Source of the DNA: JAWWPG01 sp038232255
GTDB taxonomy: Bacteria > Actinomycetota > Actinomycetes > Propionibacteriales > Nocardioidaceae
Direction: 5' to 3'
NCBI GenBank assembly: GCA_038232255.1
Contig: JBBSIF010000007.1
Location: forward strand, 1-37,992
DNA length: 37,992 nt
Part shown: positions 1 through 7,595 of the stretch, in pieces
Layout of the letters: every line of letters begins with the position of its first letter
How positions within the stretch are numbered: position 1 is the first letter of the stretch
The notes under the pieces: generated by a model
What the model was told of the DNA's origin: nothing
Database searches by the model: none
The model's input: only the letters and a program-made list of their open reading frames with translations
Program-made: the position numbers and the translations under genes

Positions 1-112
1 ACGCGGACGTCACCGCCGCGAAGGTCTCGTCCTCGGGGATCTGGAAGACGCCGAAGCCGACCTGGGGGATCGAGCCCCCGTCATGGAGGCTCAGCTGGGG
101 TATCGAAGGCAT
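1..112 (-). CDS. Aldo/keto reductase, N-terminal part (cut by window edge)
   Basis: Only the first 37 codons lie in the window; the gene continues beyond base 1. Reading the minus strand from the ATG at 112 gives a short lead-in followed by HDGGSIPQVGFGVFQIPEDE, the characteristic N-terminus of aldo/keto reductases (first beta-hairpin and strand, with the IPQVGFGV motif). The family reduces aldehydes and ketones with NADPH in the cytoplasm. The catalytic Asp-Tyr-Lys-His residues lie outside the window, so activity cannot be judged. It is divergent from the dioxygenase gene that starts at 212. Confidence 0.8.
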   Translation of the reverse strand, partial: MPSIPQLSLHDGGSIPQVGFGVFQIPEDETFAAVTSA

Positions 113-176
113 GGCGGACAACTACCAGCGCCGCCGGGTCCCGCCGAGCGCAGGGCGGAGCAGCTCTGGGCTCGGC

Positions 177-207
177 TACGATTGAAGCGTCAACTACAGT
201 CGGAGAG
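177..207 (+). promoter_or_regulatory. Possible -10 box and ribosome binding site of the dioxygenase gene
   Basis: TACGAT at 177-182 fits the actinobacterial -10 pattern TAnnnT, and GGAGAG at 202-207 lies 4 nt before the ATG at 212. A second TAnnnT hexamer, TACAGT, lies at 195-200. No clear -35 box was found. The ribosome binding site decides the start at 212 over an in-frame upstream ATG at 83. Confidence 0.35.
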
Positions 208-211
208 ACCG

Positions 212-1036
212 ATGACCACTGCCATGGAGCCCGCGTCCGCCGACGGCGGGCTGATGCCCACGGTGTACCTCAGCCATGGCGCTCCCCCGCTGGCCGACGA
301 CGCACTCTGGACGCGTGAGCTCGCCGGCTGGTCAGCATCGATGCCGAGGCCGCGAGCCATCCTCGTCGTGTCCGCCCATTGGGAGGCGGCACCCCTGACG
401 ATCGGCGCGACCACTCGCGCGCCCCTCGTCTACGACTTCTGGGGCTTCCCGGAGAGCTACTACACGGTCAGGTACGACGCACCCGGGGCGCCGGCTCTGG
501 CGGCCGCGGTGCGAGGCCTGCTGAGCGGCCCGGGCCTCGGCACGCACCCTGCGCCGTACCGGGGACTGGACCATGGCGCCTACGTGCCGCTGGTGGAGAT
601 GTACCCCGCCGCAGACATCCCGACACTCCAGATCTCCATGCCGACCCTCGACCCGCAGCGCCTGTTCGACGTCGGACGACGCCTTGCGCCGCTGCGCGAG
701 GAGGGAGTGCTGATCATGGGAAGCGGGTTCACCACGCACAACCTGGCGCTGATCGACCTCGCCGGTCGCAGCAACGCCCCGGCGCCGAGCTGGTCCACGG
801 AGTTCGACGCCTGGGTGGTCGGCGCCCTCGCCGCCCGCGACGTCGACGCGGTCCTGGACTTCGGGTCGAAGGGCCCCGCCGCCACCGTGGCCCACCCCCG
901 GACCGAGCACTTCGCCCCGCTGTTCGTCACGCTTGGCGCCGCGCTCGGCGGGAACACCGCCGGCACGTCGCCACCGGTCTCGACCGTCGACGGCTTCTGG
1001 TACGGCCTCTCCAAGCGGTCCTGGCAGTTCTCCTGA
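212..1036 (+). CDS. LigB-type extradiol dioxygenase (4,5-DOPA dioxygenase/YgiD-like)
   Basis: A 274-residue protein of the class III extradiol ring-cleavage dioxygenase family, close to the zinc-containing DOPA dioxygenase YgiD. Predicted metal ligands are His22 (SHGAPPL), His56 (SAHWE) and His233 (TEHFAP), spaced almost as in YgiD. His121 (LDHGAYVP) and His176 (GFTTHN) are further conserved active-site histidines. The expected reaction is oxygen-dependent opening of a catechol ring in the cytoplasm; the true substrate is unknown, since many bacterial members have no DOPA pathway. The start at 212 was chosen because a GGAGAG precedes it and the upstream extension is low-complexity and unlike the family. 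Confidence 0.88.
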   Translation: MTTAMEPASADGGLMPTVYLSHGAPPLADDALWTRELAGWSASMPRPRAILVVSAHWEAAPLTIGATTRAPLVYDFWGFPESYYTVRYDAPGAPALAAAVRGLLSGPGLGTHPAPYRGLDHGAYVPLVEMYPAADIPTLQISMPTLDPQRLFDVGRRLAPLREEGVLIMGSGFTTHNLALIDLAGRSNAPAPSWSTEFDAWVVGALAARDVDAVLDFGSKGPAATVAHPRTEHFAPLFVTLGAALGGNTAGTSPPVSTVDGFWYGLSKRSWQFS

Positions 1037-1046
1037 GGCGCTGGGA

Positions 1047-1052
1047 TACGGT
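1047..1052 (+). promoter_or_regulatory. -10 box TACGGT, leaderless promoter of def
   Basis: TACGGT ends 6 nt before the GTG at 1059, so transcription would begin at or next to the start codon. No Shine-Dalgarno sequence is present before that GTG. Confidence 0.45.
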
Positions 1053-1058
1053 CCCTGC

Positions 1059-1637
1059 GTGAGCGACCTACCCGCTGGAGGAACGCCGCGCCCCATGACC
1101 CGTTGGGGCACCCCGGTTCTGCACGCCCTCTGCCGCCCGGTCGGATCCTTCGACGCCGAGCTGGCCGCCCTGGTGGCCGACATGGTCGCCACGATGTACG
1201 CCGCGGACGGGGTCGGACTGGCGGCCAACCAGGTGGGCGTCGGCCTGCGCGTCTTCGTCTTCGACTGCCAGGACGACGACGGCGCCCACCACCGCGGCGT
1301 CGTGTGCAATCCCACCCTCGTGGTGCCCGAGGGGCGGAACCGCGTGCTGGACGAGTCTGCCGAGGGCTGCCTGTCCCTGCCGGGCGCCTTCGCACCGCTG
1401 GCCCGCCCCGACGTCGCCTCGGTCAGCGGCGTCGACCACCACGGTGAGCCGGTGGAGTTCTCCGGCTCGGGGATCGTCGCCCGCTGCCTGCAGCACGAGG
1501 CAGACCACCTCGAGGGGCTGGTCTTCGCCGACCGGCTGTCGGCGCGCGTACGCCGCAGCCTGCACAAGGAGGCCGAGCGCCTTGCCGACGGCTACCCGCC
1601 CGGCTGGCCGGTGGCTTCCGCCGACGGGGCGGTCTGA
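1059..1637 (+). CDS. def: Peptide deformylase
   Basis: Removes the N-formyl group from new proteins at the ribosome exit; a metal (usually Fe2+) hydrolase of 192 residues. All three family motifs are intact: GVGLAANQVG (about 51-60), EGCLSLPG (102-109, metal ligand Cys104) and QHEADH (His146, Glu147, His150). The GTG at 1059 is preferred because it keeps the usual short segment before RWGTPVLH and sits 6 nt after a TACGGT box; the ATG at 1095 would trim the family N-terminus. The last 46 bases overlap the 3' end of the convergent methyltransferase gene. Confidence 0.93.
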   Translation: MSDLPAGGTPRPMTRWGTPVLHALCRPVGSFDAELAALVADMVATMYAADGVGLAANQVGVGLRVFVFDCQDDDGAHHRGVVCNPTLVVPEGRNRVLDESAEGCLSLPGAFAPLARPDVASVSGVDHHGEPVEFSGSGIVARCLQHEADHLEGLVFADRLSARVRRSLHKEAERLADGYPPGWPVASADGAV

Positions 1638-2446
1638 GCCTTCCGGAGGGCGTAGCAGGCGACGGCCGTCGCCGCCGCGACGTTGAGCGAGTCGACGCCC
1701 CGTGCCATCGGGATCCGGACGCGTACGTCGGCGGCTGCCTGCCACCGCCCCGACAGGCCCGGACCCTCGGAGCCCACCACCAGCGCCAGCCTCGTTCCGG
1801 ACAGCTCCGCCGCCGCCGCCGATAGCTCGATGGCGTCCGGGTCGGGCGTGAGAGCGACCGTGGCGAACCCTGCCCGGCTGAGCTCGGGGAGCGCGTCGTA
1901 CCAGTCCGGCAGCCGCGTCCACGGCAGCGAGAGCACCGCGCCCATCGCCACCTTGAGCGAGCGCCGGTACAGCGGGTCAGCACACCGCGGTGACAGCAGG
2001 ACGCCGTCGGCCCCGAGCGCAGCCGCGGACCGGAAGATCGCCCCGACGTTGGCGGAGTCCACGACGTCCTCCAGGACGACCAGCCGACGGGCGCCGTCGA
2101 CCACCTCCGCGACCGTCGGGGAGGCCTTGCGGTGCAGGCTGGCCAGCGCCCCCCGGTGCACGTGGAAGCCGGTGACCTGCTCCGCCAGCTGCTCCGTCAC
2201 GACGTAGCAGGGAACCGTGGGCACCAGCGCCAGCACGTCGGCCAGCGTGGGGAGCCAACGAGGCGCCATCAGGAAGGATCGCGGGTGAAACCCCGCCTCC
2301 ACCGAGCGCCGGACCACCTTCTCGCCCTCAGCGATGAACAGCCCGCGCTCGGACTCCAGGGAGCGGCGCAGCTGCACGTCGCGCAGCGCGACGAAGTCGG
2401 ACAGCCGGTCGTCCTGCGGGTCGTCGACGGGGATGAGCTCGGCCAT
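1592..2446 (-). CDS. TrmH/SpoU-family RNA 2'-O-ribose methyltransferase
   Basis: A 284-residue SPOUT-class methyltransferase that transfers a methyl group from SAM to a ribose 2'-OH of rRNA or tRNA. An N-terminal substrate-binding domain (GLFIAEGEKVVRRSVEAG) is followed by the three SpoU motifs: DSANVGAIFRSAAALGAD (motif 1), LALVVGSEGPGLS (motif 2) and IPMARGVDSLNVAAATAV (motif 3), which form the knotted SAM site. The layout resembles 23S rRNA modifiers of the RlmB/TsnR type, but the target nucleotide cannot be read from sequence. It converges on def, with 46 bases of overlap at the 3' ends. Confidence 0.9.
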   Translation of the reverse strand: MAELIPVDDPQDDRLSDFVALRDVQLRRSLESERGLFIAEGEKVVRRSVEAGFHPRSFLMAPRWLPTLADVLALVPTVPCYVVTEQLAEQVTGFHVHRGALASLHRKASPTVAEVVDGARRLVVLEDVVDSANVGAIFRSAAALGADGVLLSPRCADPLYRRSLKVAMGAVLSLPWTRLPDWYDALPELSRAGFATVALTPDPDAIELSAAAAELSGTRLALVVGSEGPGLSGRWQAAADVRVRIPMARGVDSLNVAAATAVACYALRKAQTAPSAEATGQPGG

Positions 2447-2451
2447 GCCCG

Positions 2452-2457
2452 ATTATC
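2452..2457 (-). promoter_or_regulatory. -10 box GATAAT, leaderless promoter of the SpoU gene
   Basis: On the minus strand GATAAT (5 of 6 matches to TATAAT) is followed by 5 nt and then the ATG at 2446. There is no ribosome binding site, which fits a leaderless transcript. Confidence 0.4.
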
Positions 2458-2510
2458 GCGGCAGGCAGGGCGGCGGTTGCGCGCTTGTCCGGCTGCGTCA
2501 GGATGGGCGG

Positions 2511-3038
2511 ATGGATCTCGCCAGACGTCGCGCCGAAGACCCCTACGCCAAGCTGCCGCCCGTCGCGTCGTTCGACCTCACCAGCCCGGACCTCACCGAC
2601 GGCGCGCCGCTGCCCCAGAGCGCAGTCGGCGACGGCGGCAACACGTCGCCGGAGCTCGTCTGGGCGAACGTCCCGGAGGGCACCCAGAGCTTCGCGGTGA
2701 CGTGCTTCGACCCCGATGCGCCGACACCCAGCGGGTTCTGGCACTGGTTCGTCGTGGACGTCCCGGCGAACGTCACCTCGCTGCCCTCCGGCGCCGGTGA
2801 GTCCGACGACGCCGTTCCCAGCAGCGCCTTCCACCTGCGCAACGACGTCGGCCACGCGTCGTACGACGGAGCCGCGCCACCCGAGGGCGATGCTCCGCAC
2901 CGCTACTACTACGTCGTGCACGCCGTGAGCGACGAGACGCTCGGGGTGGACGAGACCACCAGCCCCGCTGTCGCGTCGTTCCAGCTGGCGTCCATGACGC
3001 TGGGGCGGGCGATCCTGGTCGGGACGCACCGAGCCTGA
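2511..3038 (+). CDS. YbhB/YbcL-type PEBP family protein (Raf kinase inhibitor-like)
   Basis: A 175-residue phosphatidylethanolamine-binding-protein fold. The two signatures are present: FDPDAPTPSGFWHW (the DPDxP anion-pocket motif) and a GHASYDGAAPPEG segment followed by PHRYYYVV. Bacterial members are cytoplasmic small-anion or ligand-binding proteins without an established role; the kinase inhibitor name comes from eukaryotic relatives. The ATG at 2511 gives the usual family length, and the upstream in-frame extension is antisense to the methyltransferase. The alpha/beta hydrolase starts 7 nt after its stop, so the two are probably co-transcribed. Confidence 0.88.
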   Translation: MDLARRRAEDPYAKLPPVASFDLTSPDLTDGAPLPQSAVGDGGNTSPELVWANVPEGTQSFAVTCFDPDAPTPSGFWHWFVVDVPANVTSLPSGAGESDDAVPSSAFHLRNDVGHASYDGAAPPEGDAPHRYYYVVHAVSDETLGVDETTSPAVASFQLASMTLGRAILVGTHRA

Positions 3039-3045
3039 CGCGCCG

Positions 3046-4008
3046 ATGACAGTGGAGGACGTCCTCGGCTCCCCGTACACGCGGGAGACGATTGCGCGGC
3101 CCGACGACTACGAGGGCAGCGTCGTCACGACCGTCGTGCACCGGCCGGCCGACGGCGGCCCGAGCAGAGGCGCGGTGCTGCACGTGCACGGCTTCTGCGA
3201 CTACTTCTTCCAGACCGTCACTGCCGAGTTCTTCACCTCGCTCGGCTACGACTTCTTCGCGGTCGACCTCCGCAAGTGCGGCCGTTCTCTGCTGCCGCAC
3301 CAGACGCCCAACTTCTGTCTCGACCTCGCTGAGTACGACGCCGACCTCGACGCCGCGCTACGGCTGGTCCGGGAGCGCACCGGGCACCGGAGGCTCGTGC
3401 TCACGGGGCACTCCACCGGCGGGCTGGTCGCCCCGCTCTGGGCGCAGGCGAAGGCGCGAGACGACGACCCGGTGGCCGACGCACTCGTGCTCAACAGCCC
3501 GTGGCTCGACCTGCAAGGCTCCTTCTTCGTCCGGACGGCGGGCACGGAGGCCATCAACCGGCTGGGGCAGCGCCGGCCGTACGCCACGGTGCCGCGCACG
3601 GTGTCGCCCGTGTACGCCGAGTCCCTGCACCGCGAGCACCACGGCGAGTGGGGCTTCGACCTGCAGTGGAAGCCGCTCGACAGCCTCCCGGTCAAGGCCG
3701 GTTGGCTCCGCGCGATCCGCGCCGGCCACCGCTCCGTGCACCGGGGGCTGTCGGTGACGGCCCCGATCCTCGTGCTGTGCTCCCAGCGCAGCGTCGTGCC
3801 GCAGAGCTACACCGACGAGGTCCACGACGTGGACGTCGTCCTCGACGTGCGCCAGATCGCCAAGTGGTCACCTCAGCTCGGGGAGTCCGTCACCCTCCTA
3901 CGGCTGCCGGGTGCGATGCACGACGTGTTCCTGTCCCGCAAGGAGGTCCGCGAGGACGCCTTCGCCCGGACACAGCGGTGGCTCGACTACGCGCTGGCCG
4001 AGACCTAG
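3046..4008 (+). CDS. Alpha/beta hydrolase (serine aminopeptidase S33 / monoacylglycerol lipase-like)
   Basis: A 320-residue soluble serine hydrolase. The oxyanion-hole motif HVHGF lies near residues 46-50. The nucleophile elbow is GHSTGG with Ser123. A likely acid is in the VDVVLDVR region and the catalytic His is in PGAMHDVF near the C-terminus. This layout matches the S33 hydrolase/lysophospholipase group, which cleaves esters or acylglycerols. There is no signal peptide, so it should act in the cytoplasm. It lies 7 nt behind the PEBP gene. The substrate is unknown. Confidence 0.87.
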   Translation: MTVEDVLGSPYTRETIARPDDYEGSVVTTVVHRPADGGPSRGAVLHVHGFCDYFFQTVTAEFFTSLGYDFFAVDLRKCGRSLLPHQTPNFCLDLAEYDADLDAALRLVRERTGHRRLVLTGHSTGGLVAPLWAQAKARDDDPVADALVLNSPWLDLQGSFFVRTAGTEAINRLGQRRPYATVPRTVSPVYAESLHREHHGEWGFDLQWKPLDSLPVKAGWLRAIRAGHRSVHRGLSVTAPILVLCSQRSVVPQSYTDEVHDVDVVLDVRQIAKWSPQLGESVTLLRLPGAMHDVFLSRKEVREDAFARTQRWLDYALAET

Positions 4009-4073
4009 AGCCGGCGCGACGACTGCTGGCGCGGGTACCGCTGCGGCGTCGTCTTGCGTGAGAGGCTCGCCTC

Positions 4074-4604
4074 GTGTCCCAGAACTCGACACTGGAGTGC
4101 ATACCCGCTCCCCGGCGCAAGCTGGTGTCCACGTGGGCCACGCGCAGCTTCGTCGGGCTGCTGTTCCTGCTGTGCGTCGCCGGCGGGGTCGGACTGCTCG
4201 GCGGCCACACGTCCACCGCGGTGAGCGCCAAGCACGGCTTCCATCTCTCGCTGCAGTATCCGCGCACGGCCCGCCCGGGGCTCGACACGTTGTGGGAGCT
4301 GAAGATCACGCACGCGGGTGGCTTCTCGTCGCCCATCACGGTGGCGGTGAGCGGCAGCTACTTCGACCTTTTCGAGACGCAGGGCTTCTACCCGACGCCG
4401 AGCGAGACGACCAGGGACAACACATTCGTCTACCTGACCTTCACGCCGCCCAAGAGCGCTGGCACCTTCCGCGTGATGTACGACGCCTACGTCCAGCCGT
4501 ATGTGTCGCCCGACCACCTACTGGCGCAGCGCGCGACCGTCGCGCTGATCATCAAGGGCCACCGCCTCGACGCCATCGACTACGTGACCTGGCTGCTGCC
4601 GTGA
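4074..4604 (+). CDS. Membrane-anchored protein of unknown function
   Basis: No family recognised. The 176-residue product has a basic N-terminus (PAPRRK), one hydrophobic segment (about residues 26-45, FVGLLFLLCVAGGVGLL) and an outside domain rich in beta-prone, aromatic stretches (ELKITHAGGF, YFDLFETQGFYPTP, FVYLTFTPP). That domain looks like an extracytoplasmic Ig-like or beta-sandwich fold, but this is inferred from pattern only. It starts at GTG 4074. The YetF-type gene starts 26 nt after its stop, so the two are likely one transcript and may be partners at the membrane. Confidence 0.75.
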   Translation: MSQNSTLECIPAPRRKLVSTWATRSFVGLLFLLCVAGGVGLLGGHTSTAVSAKHGFHLSLQYPRTARPGLDTLWELKITHAGGFSSPITVAVSGSYFDLFETQGFYPTPSETTRDNTFVYLTFTPPKSAGTFRVMYDAYVQPYVSPDHLLAQRATVALIIKGHRLDAIDYVTWLLP

Positions 4605-4629
4605 GAGCGACTGTGCGAGAGGGCCACTG

Positions 4630-5076
4630 ATGGAGATCATCGTCCGCGCTCTGGCGGTGTTCACGTTCCTGTGGCTCGTCACCCGCGTCGTCGGCCGCGT
4701 GAGTCTCTCGGAGCTGAACACGTTCGAGCTGCTGCTGTACGTGACGATGGGCGACCTCATCCAGCAGGCGGTGACGCAGCAGGACTACTCGCTGACGGCC
4801 GCGTTTCTCGGGGTAGGCGTGTTCGCCCTGCTCACCATCGCGCTGTCGTACACGTCCTGGCGCTGGCCGCGCCTACGTCCGCTCATCCGCGGCACGCCCG
4901 TGGTGATCCTGCGCCACGGCGACCCGCTCGGCGATGTGATGACGAGGGAGCGGCTGACGATGGACGACGTCATGGCCGCCGCCCGCGGGCAAGGCATCCG
5001 CCGGCTGTCCGACGTCGACATGGCCGTGCTCGAGACCGACGGCAAGATCTCCTTCTTCGAGGTGACGTCGTCCTGA
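4630..5076 (+). CDS. YetF/DUF421-family membrane protein
   Basis: A 148-residue protein with about three N-terminal membrane segments, then a small cytoplasmic domain typical of DUF421. Diagnostic stretches are TRVVGRVSLSELNTFELL, the TMGDLIQQA turn, and the GTPVVILRHGDPL strand that opens the soluble domain. Members occur widely in Bacillus (YetF, YdfS, YrbG; some linked to spore germination or stress), but the molecular function is unknown. It follows the membrane-anchored hypothetical gene and probably shares its transcript. The convergent TauE gene ends 79 bases further on. Confidence 0.85.
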   Translation: MEIIVRALAVFTFLWLVTRVVGRVSLSELNTFELLLYVTMGDLIQQAVTQQDYSLTAAFLGVGVFALLTIALSYTSWRWPRLRPLIRGTPVVILRHGDPLGDVMTRERLTMDDVMAAARGQGIRRLSDVDMAVLETDGKISFFEVTSS

Positions 5077-5155
5077 CCGATCCTGAGGCCCCAGGGTCGC
5101 CCTTGCAGCCCGAAGCGCTCATCATCCGCCGTACGACGGACGCGAACGGAGCCAG

Positions 5156-5905
5156 TCAGAGCAGCAGCTCGGCGATCGCCACGACCCCGACGACCACCAC
5201 GACCCCGCGGAAGACCGGAGACGGTAGCCGGCGCCCGACGGTCGCGCCCAGCTGCCCCCCGACGACCGACCCGGCGGCGATCAGCCCGGCGGCTCCCCAT
5301 GCGACGTCCGAGACCGCGACGAAGACCACCGCGGCGATGGCGTTGACGAGCAGCGCGAGCACGTTCTTCGCGGCGTTGACCCGTTGCATGGTCTCCGAGA
5401 GACCCAGCCCCAGGATGCCGATCAGCAGCACCCCTTGGGCGGCGCCGAAGTACCCGCCGTACACGCCAGCCGCGTAGACGAGCACGGCCACCGTCATCGA
5501 CCCGTGCGGCGGTGCGGTCTCGGGGGGATGCAGGTGGCGCGAGAGCCACGGCTGCGCCACCACGAGGAGGCAGCCGAGGCCGATCAGCACCGGCACGATC
5601 GCGCGGAACGCCGCTGCCGGCAGCCAGAGCAGCAGCAGGGCGCCGGTCGCCCCGCCGAGCGCCGATGCCGTCCCGAGGCGCAGCAGCCGGGGCAGCTGCC
5701 CGCGGAGCTCCTGCCGGTAACCGACCACACCCGAGAGCGAGCCGGGCACCAGACCCACGGTGTTCGAGACGTTCGCGAGCACGGGAGGGTATCCCACTGC
5801 CAGCAGGGTGGGGAAGGTCACCAGCGTTCCCGATCCCACGACCGTGTTGATGGTGCCGGCTGCGAGGCCCGCGGCGAAGAGCGCGAGCTCCTGCAGCGGT
5901 GTCAC
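5156..5905 (-). CDS. TauE/SafE (TSUP) family permease
   Basis: A 249-residue integral membrane protein with about seven hydrophobic helices in two repeated halves. GTINTVVGSGTLVTFPTLL near the N-terminus and GVYGGYFGAAQGVLLIGIL in the middle are the duplicated TSUP core motifs. The family exports or imports small sulfur-containing or organic anions such as sulfite, sulfoacetate or sulfonates; the substrate here is unknown. Its GTG start overlaps the stop of the SPFH gene in a GTGA, indicating translational coupling as last gene of the nfeD-SPFH operon. Confidence 0.88.
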   Translation of the reverse strand: MTPLQELALFAAGLAAGTINTVVGSGTLVTFPTLLAVGYPPVLANVSNTVGLVPGSLSGVVGYRQELRGQLPRLLRLGTASALGGATGALLLLWLPAAAFRAIVPVLIGLGCLLVVAQPWLSRHLHPPETAPPHGSMTVAVLVYAAGVYGGYFGAAQGVLLIGILGLGLSETMQRVNAAKNVLALLVNAIAAVVFVAVSDVAWGAAGLIAAGSVVGGQLGATVGRRLPSPVFRGVVVVVGVVAIAELLL

Positions 5906-7092
5906 TGATGCGGCGGTTCTTCCTCGACGGCCGGTAGGGCGGTGCCCGCGTCACCGGCGGCCGTCGCGCCGGGAGGCCCAGCACTGGCGACCGGCTCGTC
6001 GGGAGGGGCAGGGGCCATGATGTCGGGCGCGGCTCGGCGACCCGGCCGAGCAGCGGCAGCGGCTTCCGCGATCGCCTCGGCGACCTCGTCGTGCGTGGTC
6101 GACAGGGAGGAGTCGCCGCCGGCGCCGCCGTCGGCTGCCTCGTCCTGGCCGTAGTCCACGGTCCGCGACGGGGACGTCTGGGTCGGGATCCCGGACACCG
6201 AGCCGAGGGTGCTGCCGAGCCCCTCCAGGGCTCTGCCGATCTCGCTCGGCACGATCCACACCTTGTTGGCGTCGCCCTCGGCGATCTTGGGCAGCATCTG
6301 GAGGTACTGGTAGGCGAGCAGCGCCTGGTCCGGCGCACCGTCGTGGATGGACTGGAAGACGGTCAGGATCGCCTGGCCCTCCCCCTGCGCCCGGAGGATG
6401 CGCGACTGCCGGTCGCCTTGGGCTCGCAGGATGAGTGCCTCCCGGTCGCCCTCGGCAGTCAGGATCGCAGACTGCTTCTGGCCCTCGGCGGTCAGGATCT
6501 GGGACTGTCGCATGCCCTCGGCGGTGAGGATCGCCGCGCGCTTGTTCCGGTCGGCGCGCATCTGCTGCTCCATCGCGTCCTTGATCGACGGCGGCGGGTC
6601 GATGCCCTTGAGCTCGACGCGGTTGACGCGGATCCCCCACCGACCCGTCGCCTCGTCGAGCACGCCGCGCAGGGTCGCGTTGATCTCGTCGCGGCTGGTG
6701 AGCGCCTGCTCGAGGTCGAGCCCGCCGGCGATGTTGCGCAGCGTGGTCATCGTGAGCTGCTCGATGGCCTGGATGTAGTTGGCGATCTCGTACGTCGCGG
6801 CGACCGGGTTCGTCACCTGGAAGTAGATGACGGTGTCGATCGACACCACGAGGTTGTCCTCGGTGATCACCGGCTGCGGCGGGAACGACACCACCTGCTC
6901 GCGGAGGTCGATGATGTAGCGCACCCGGTCGATGAACGGCGTCACGATGTTGAGTCCCGCCGGCAGCGTCGCTCGGTACTTGCCGAAACGCTCCACGATG
7001 CCAGCCCTCGCCTGTGGCACGATCCGGACCGCCCGGACCAGCACGAGAATGGCGAGGAGCACCACGACGCCAAGGATGATCAGCACCACCAT
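5902..7092 (-). CDS. SPFH/band 7 (stomatin/QmcA-like) membrane protein
   Basis: A 396-residue protein with one N-terminal membrane helix (residues 2-20), an SPFH domain (about 20-180; VPQARAGIVERFGKYR and FQVTNPVAATYEI are typical), then a coiled-coil region and a Gly/Pro/Ala-rich tail. The coiled coil holds five near-identical 11-residue repeats (residues 188-242, starting ILTAEG or ILRAQG). Such proteins form ring-like membrane scaffolds that organise microdomains or protease quality control. It lies 36 nt downstream of nfeD, the classic SPFH partner, and is coupled to the TauE gene. Confidence 0.9.
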   Translation of the reverse strand: MVVLIILGVVVLLAILVLVRAVRIVPQARAGIVERFGKYRATLPAGLNIVTPFIDRVRYIIDLREQVVSFPPQPVITEDNLVVSIDTVIYFQVTNPVAATYEIANYIQAIEQLTMTTLRNIAGGLDLEQALTSRDEINATLRGVLDEATGRWGIRVNRVELKGIDPPPSIKDAMEQQMRADRNKRAAILTAEGMRQSQILTAEGQKQSAILTAEGDREALILRAQGDRQSRILRAQGEGQAILTVFQSIHDGAPDQALLAYQYLQMLPKIAEGDANKVWIVPSEIGRALEGLGSTLGSVSGIPTQTSPSRTVDYGQDEAADGGAGGDSSLSTTHDEVAEAIAEAAAAARPGRRAAPDIMAPAPPDEPVASAGPPGATAAGDAGTALPAVEEEPPHQ

Positions 7093-7128
7093 GGGTGGTC
7101 CCCTCTCAGTTGCCGCGTCGTCGCGCGG

Positions 7129-7572
7129 TCACAGCGGGTAGACAACGGCCGTGGCCCCGTCGATCTCGGCGACGCCGACCTTGGCACCGGGCTCGATGAG
7201 GACGCCGTCGTCGACGGCACGCGCCGACCACACCTCACCACGGAGGCGGACCCGCCCGGTCAGGCCCGTGACGCGCTCGAGGACGAGTCCGGACTGCCCG
7301 ACGAGGGCCTGCGGGCCGTTCTGCACCGTCGGACCGGCATGGACCCGCCGGACGATGCCGGGACGCACTATCGACAGCATCGCAACGGCGACGCCCGCGG
7401 CCACCAGGACCTGAACGTACACGTTGAACCCGAGGGCCGCCATCAGGCAGCCTGCTCCGGCCCCCACCGCCATCATCAGCAGGGTGAAGTCGAGGGTCGC
7501 CATCTCCGTCGCGGCGAGCACCAGCGCGACGATCAGCCAGGACTGCCAGCTGTGGTTCGCCAACCAGTCCAT
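7129..7572 (-). CDS. NfeD-family membrane protein
   Basis: A 147-residue short-form NfeD. Two or three N-terminal membrane segments (about residues 12-66) are followed by a C-terminal OB-fold (from about residue 85: LVGQSGLVLERVTGLTGRV, then GAKVGVAEIDGATAVVYPL). NfeD proteins associate with SPFH/stomatin proteins in the membrane, and the two are among the most consistently paired genes in bacteria. This gene is first in the nfeD-SPFH-tauE operon and has a leaderless-type promoter directly before its ATG. Confidence 0.88.
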   Translation of the reverse strand: MDWLANHSWQSWLIVALVLAATEMATLDFTLLMMAVGAGAGCLMAALGFNVYVQVLVAAGVAVAMLSIVRPGIVRRVHAGPTVQNGPQALVGQSGLVLERVTGLTGRVRLRGEVWSARAVDDGVLIEPGAKVGVAEIDGATAVVYPL

Positions 7573-7578
7573 CTGCCG

Positions 7579-7584
7579 AGATTA
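7579..7584 (-). promoter_or_regulatory. -10 box TAATCT, leaderless promoter of nfeD
   Basis: On the minus strand TAATCT is followed by exactly 6 nt and then the ATG at 7572, with no Shine-Dalgarno sequence between. Confidence 0.45.
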
Positions 7585-7595
7585 GACCACAAACG

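Noticed and set aside
4018..4053. Inverted arms GACGAC/GTCGTC after the alpha/beta hydrolase
   Set aside because: Only 6 bp with a 24-nt loop; too weak to call a terminator.
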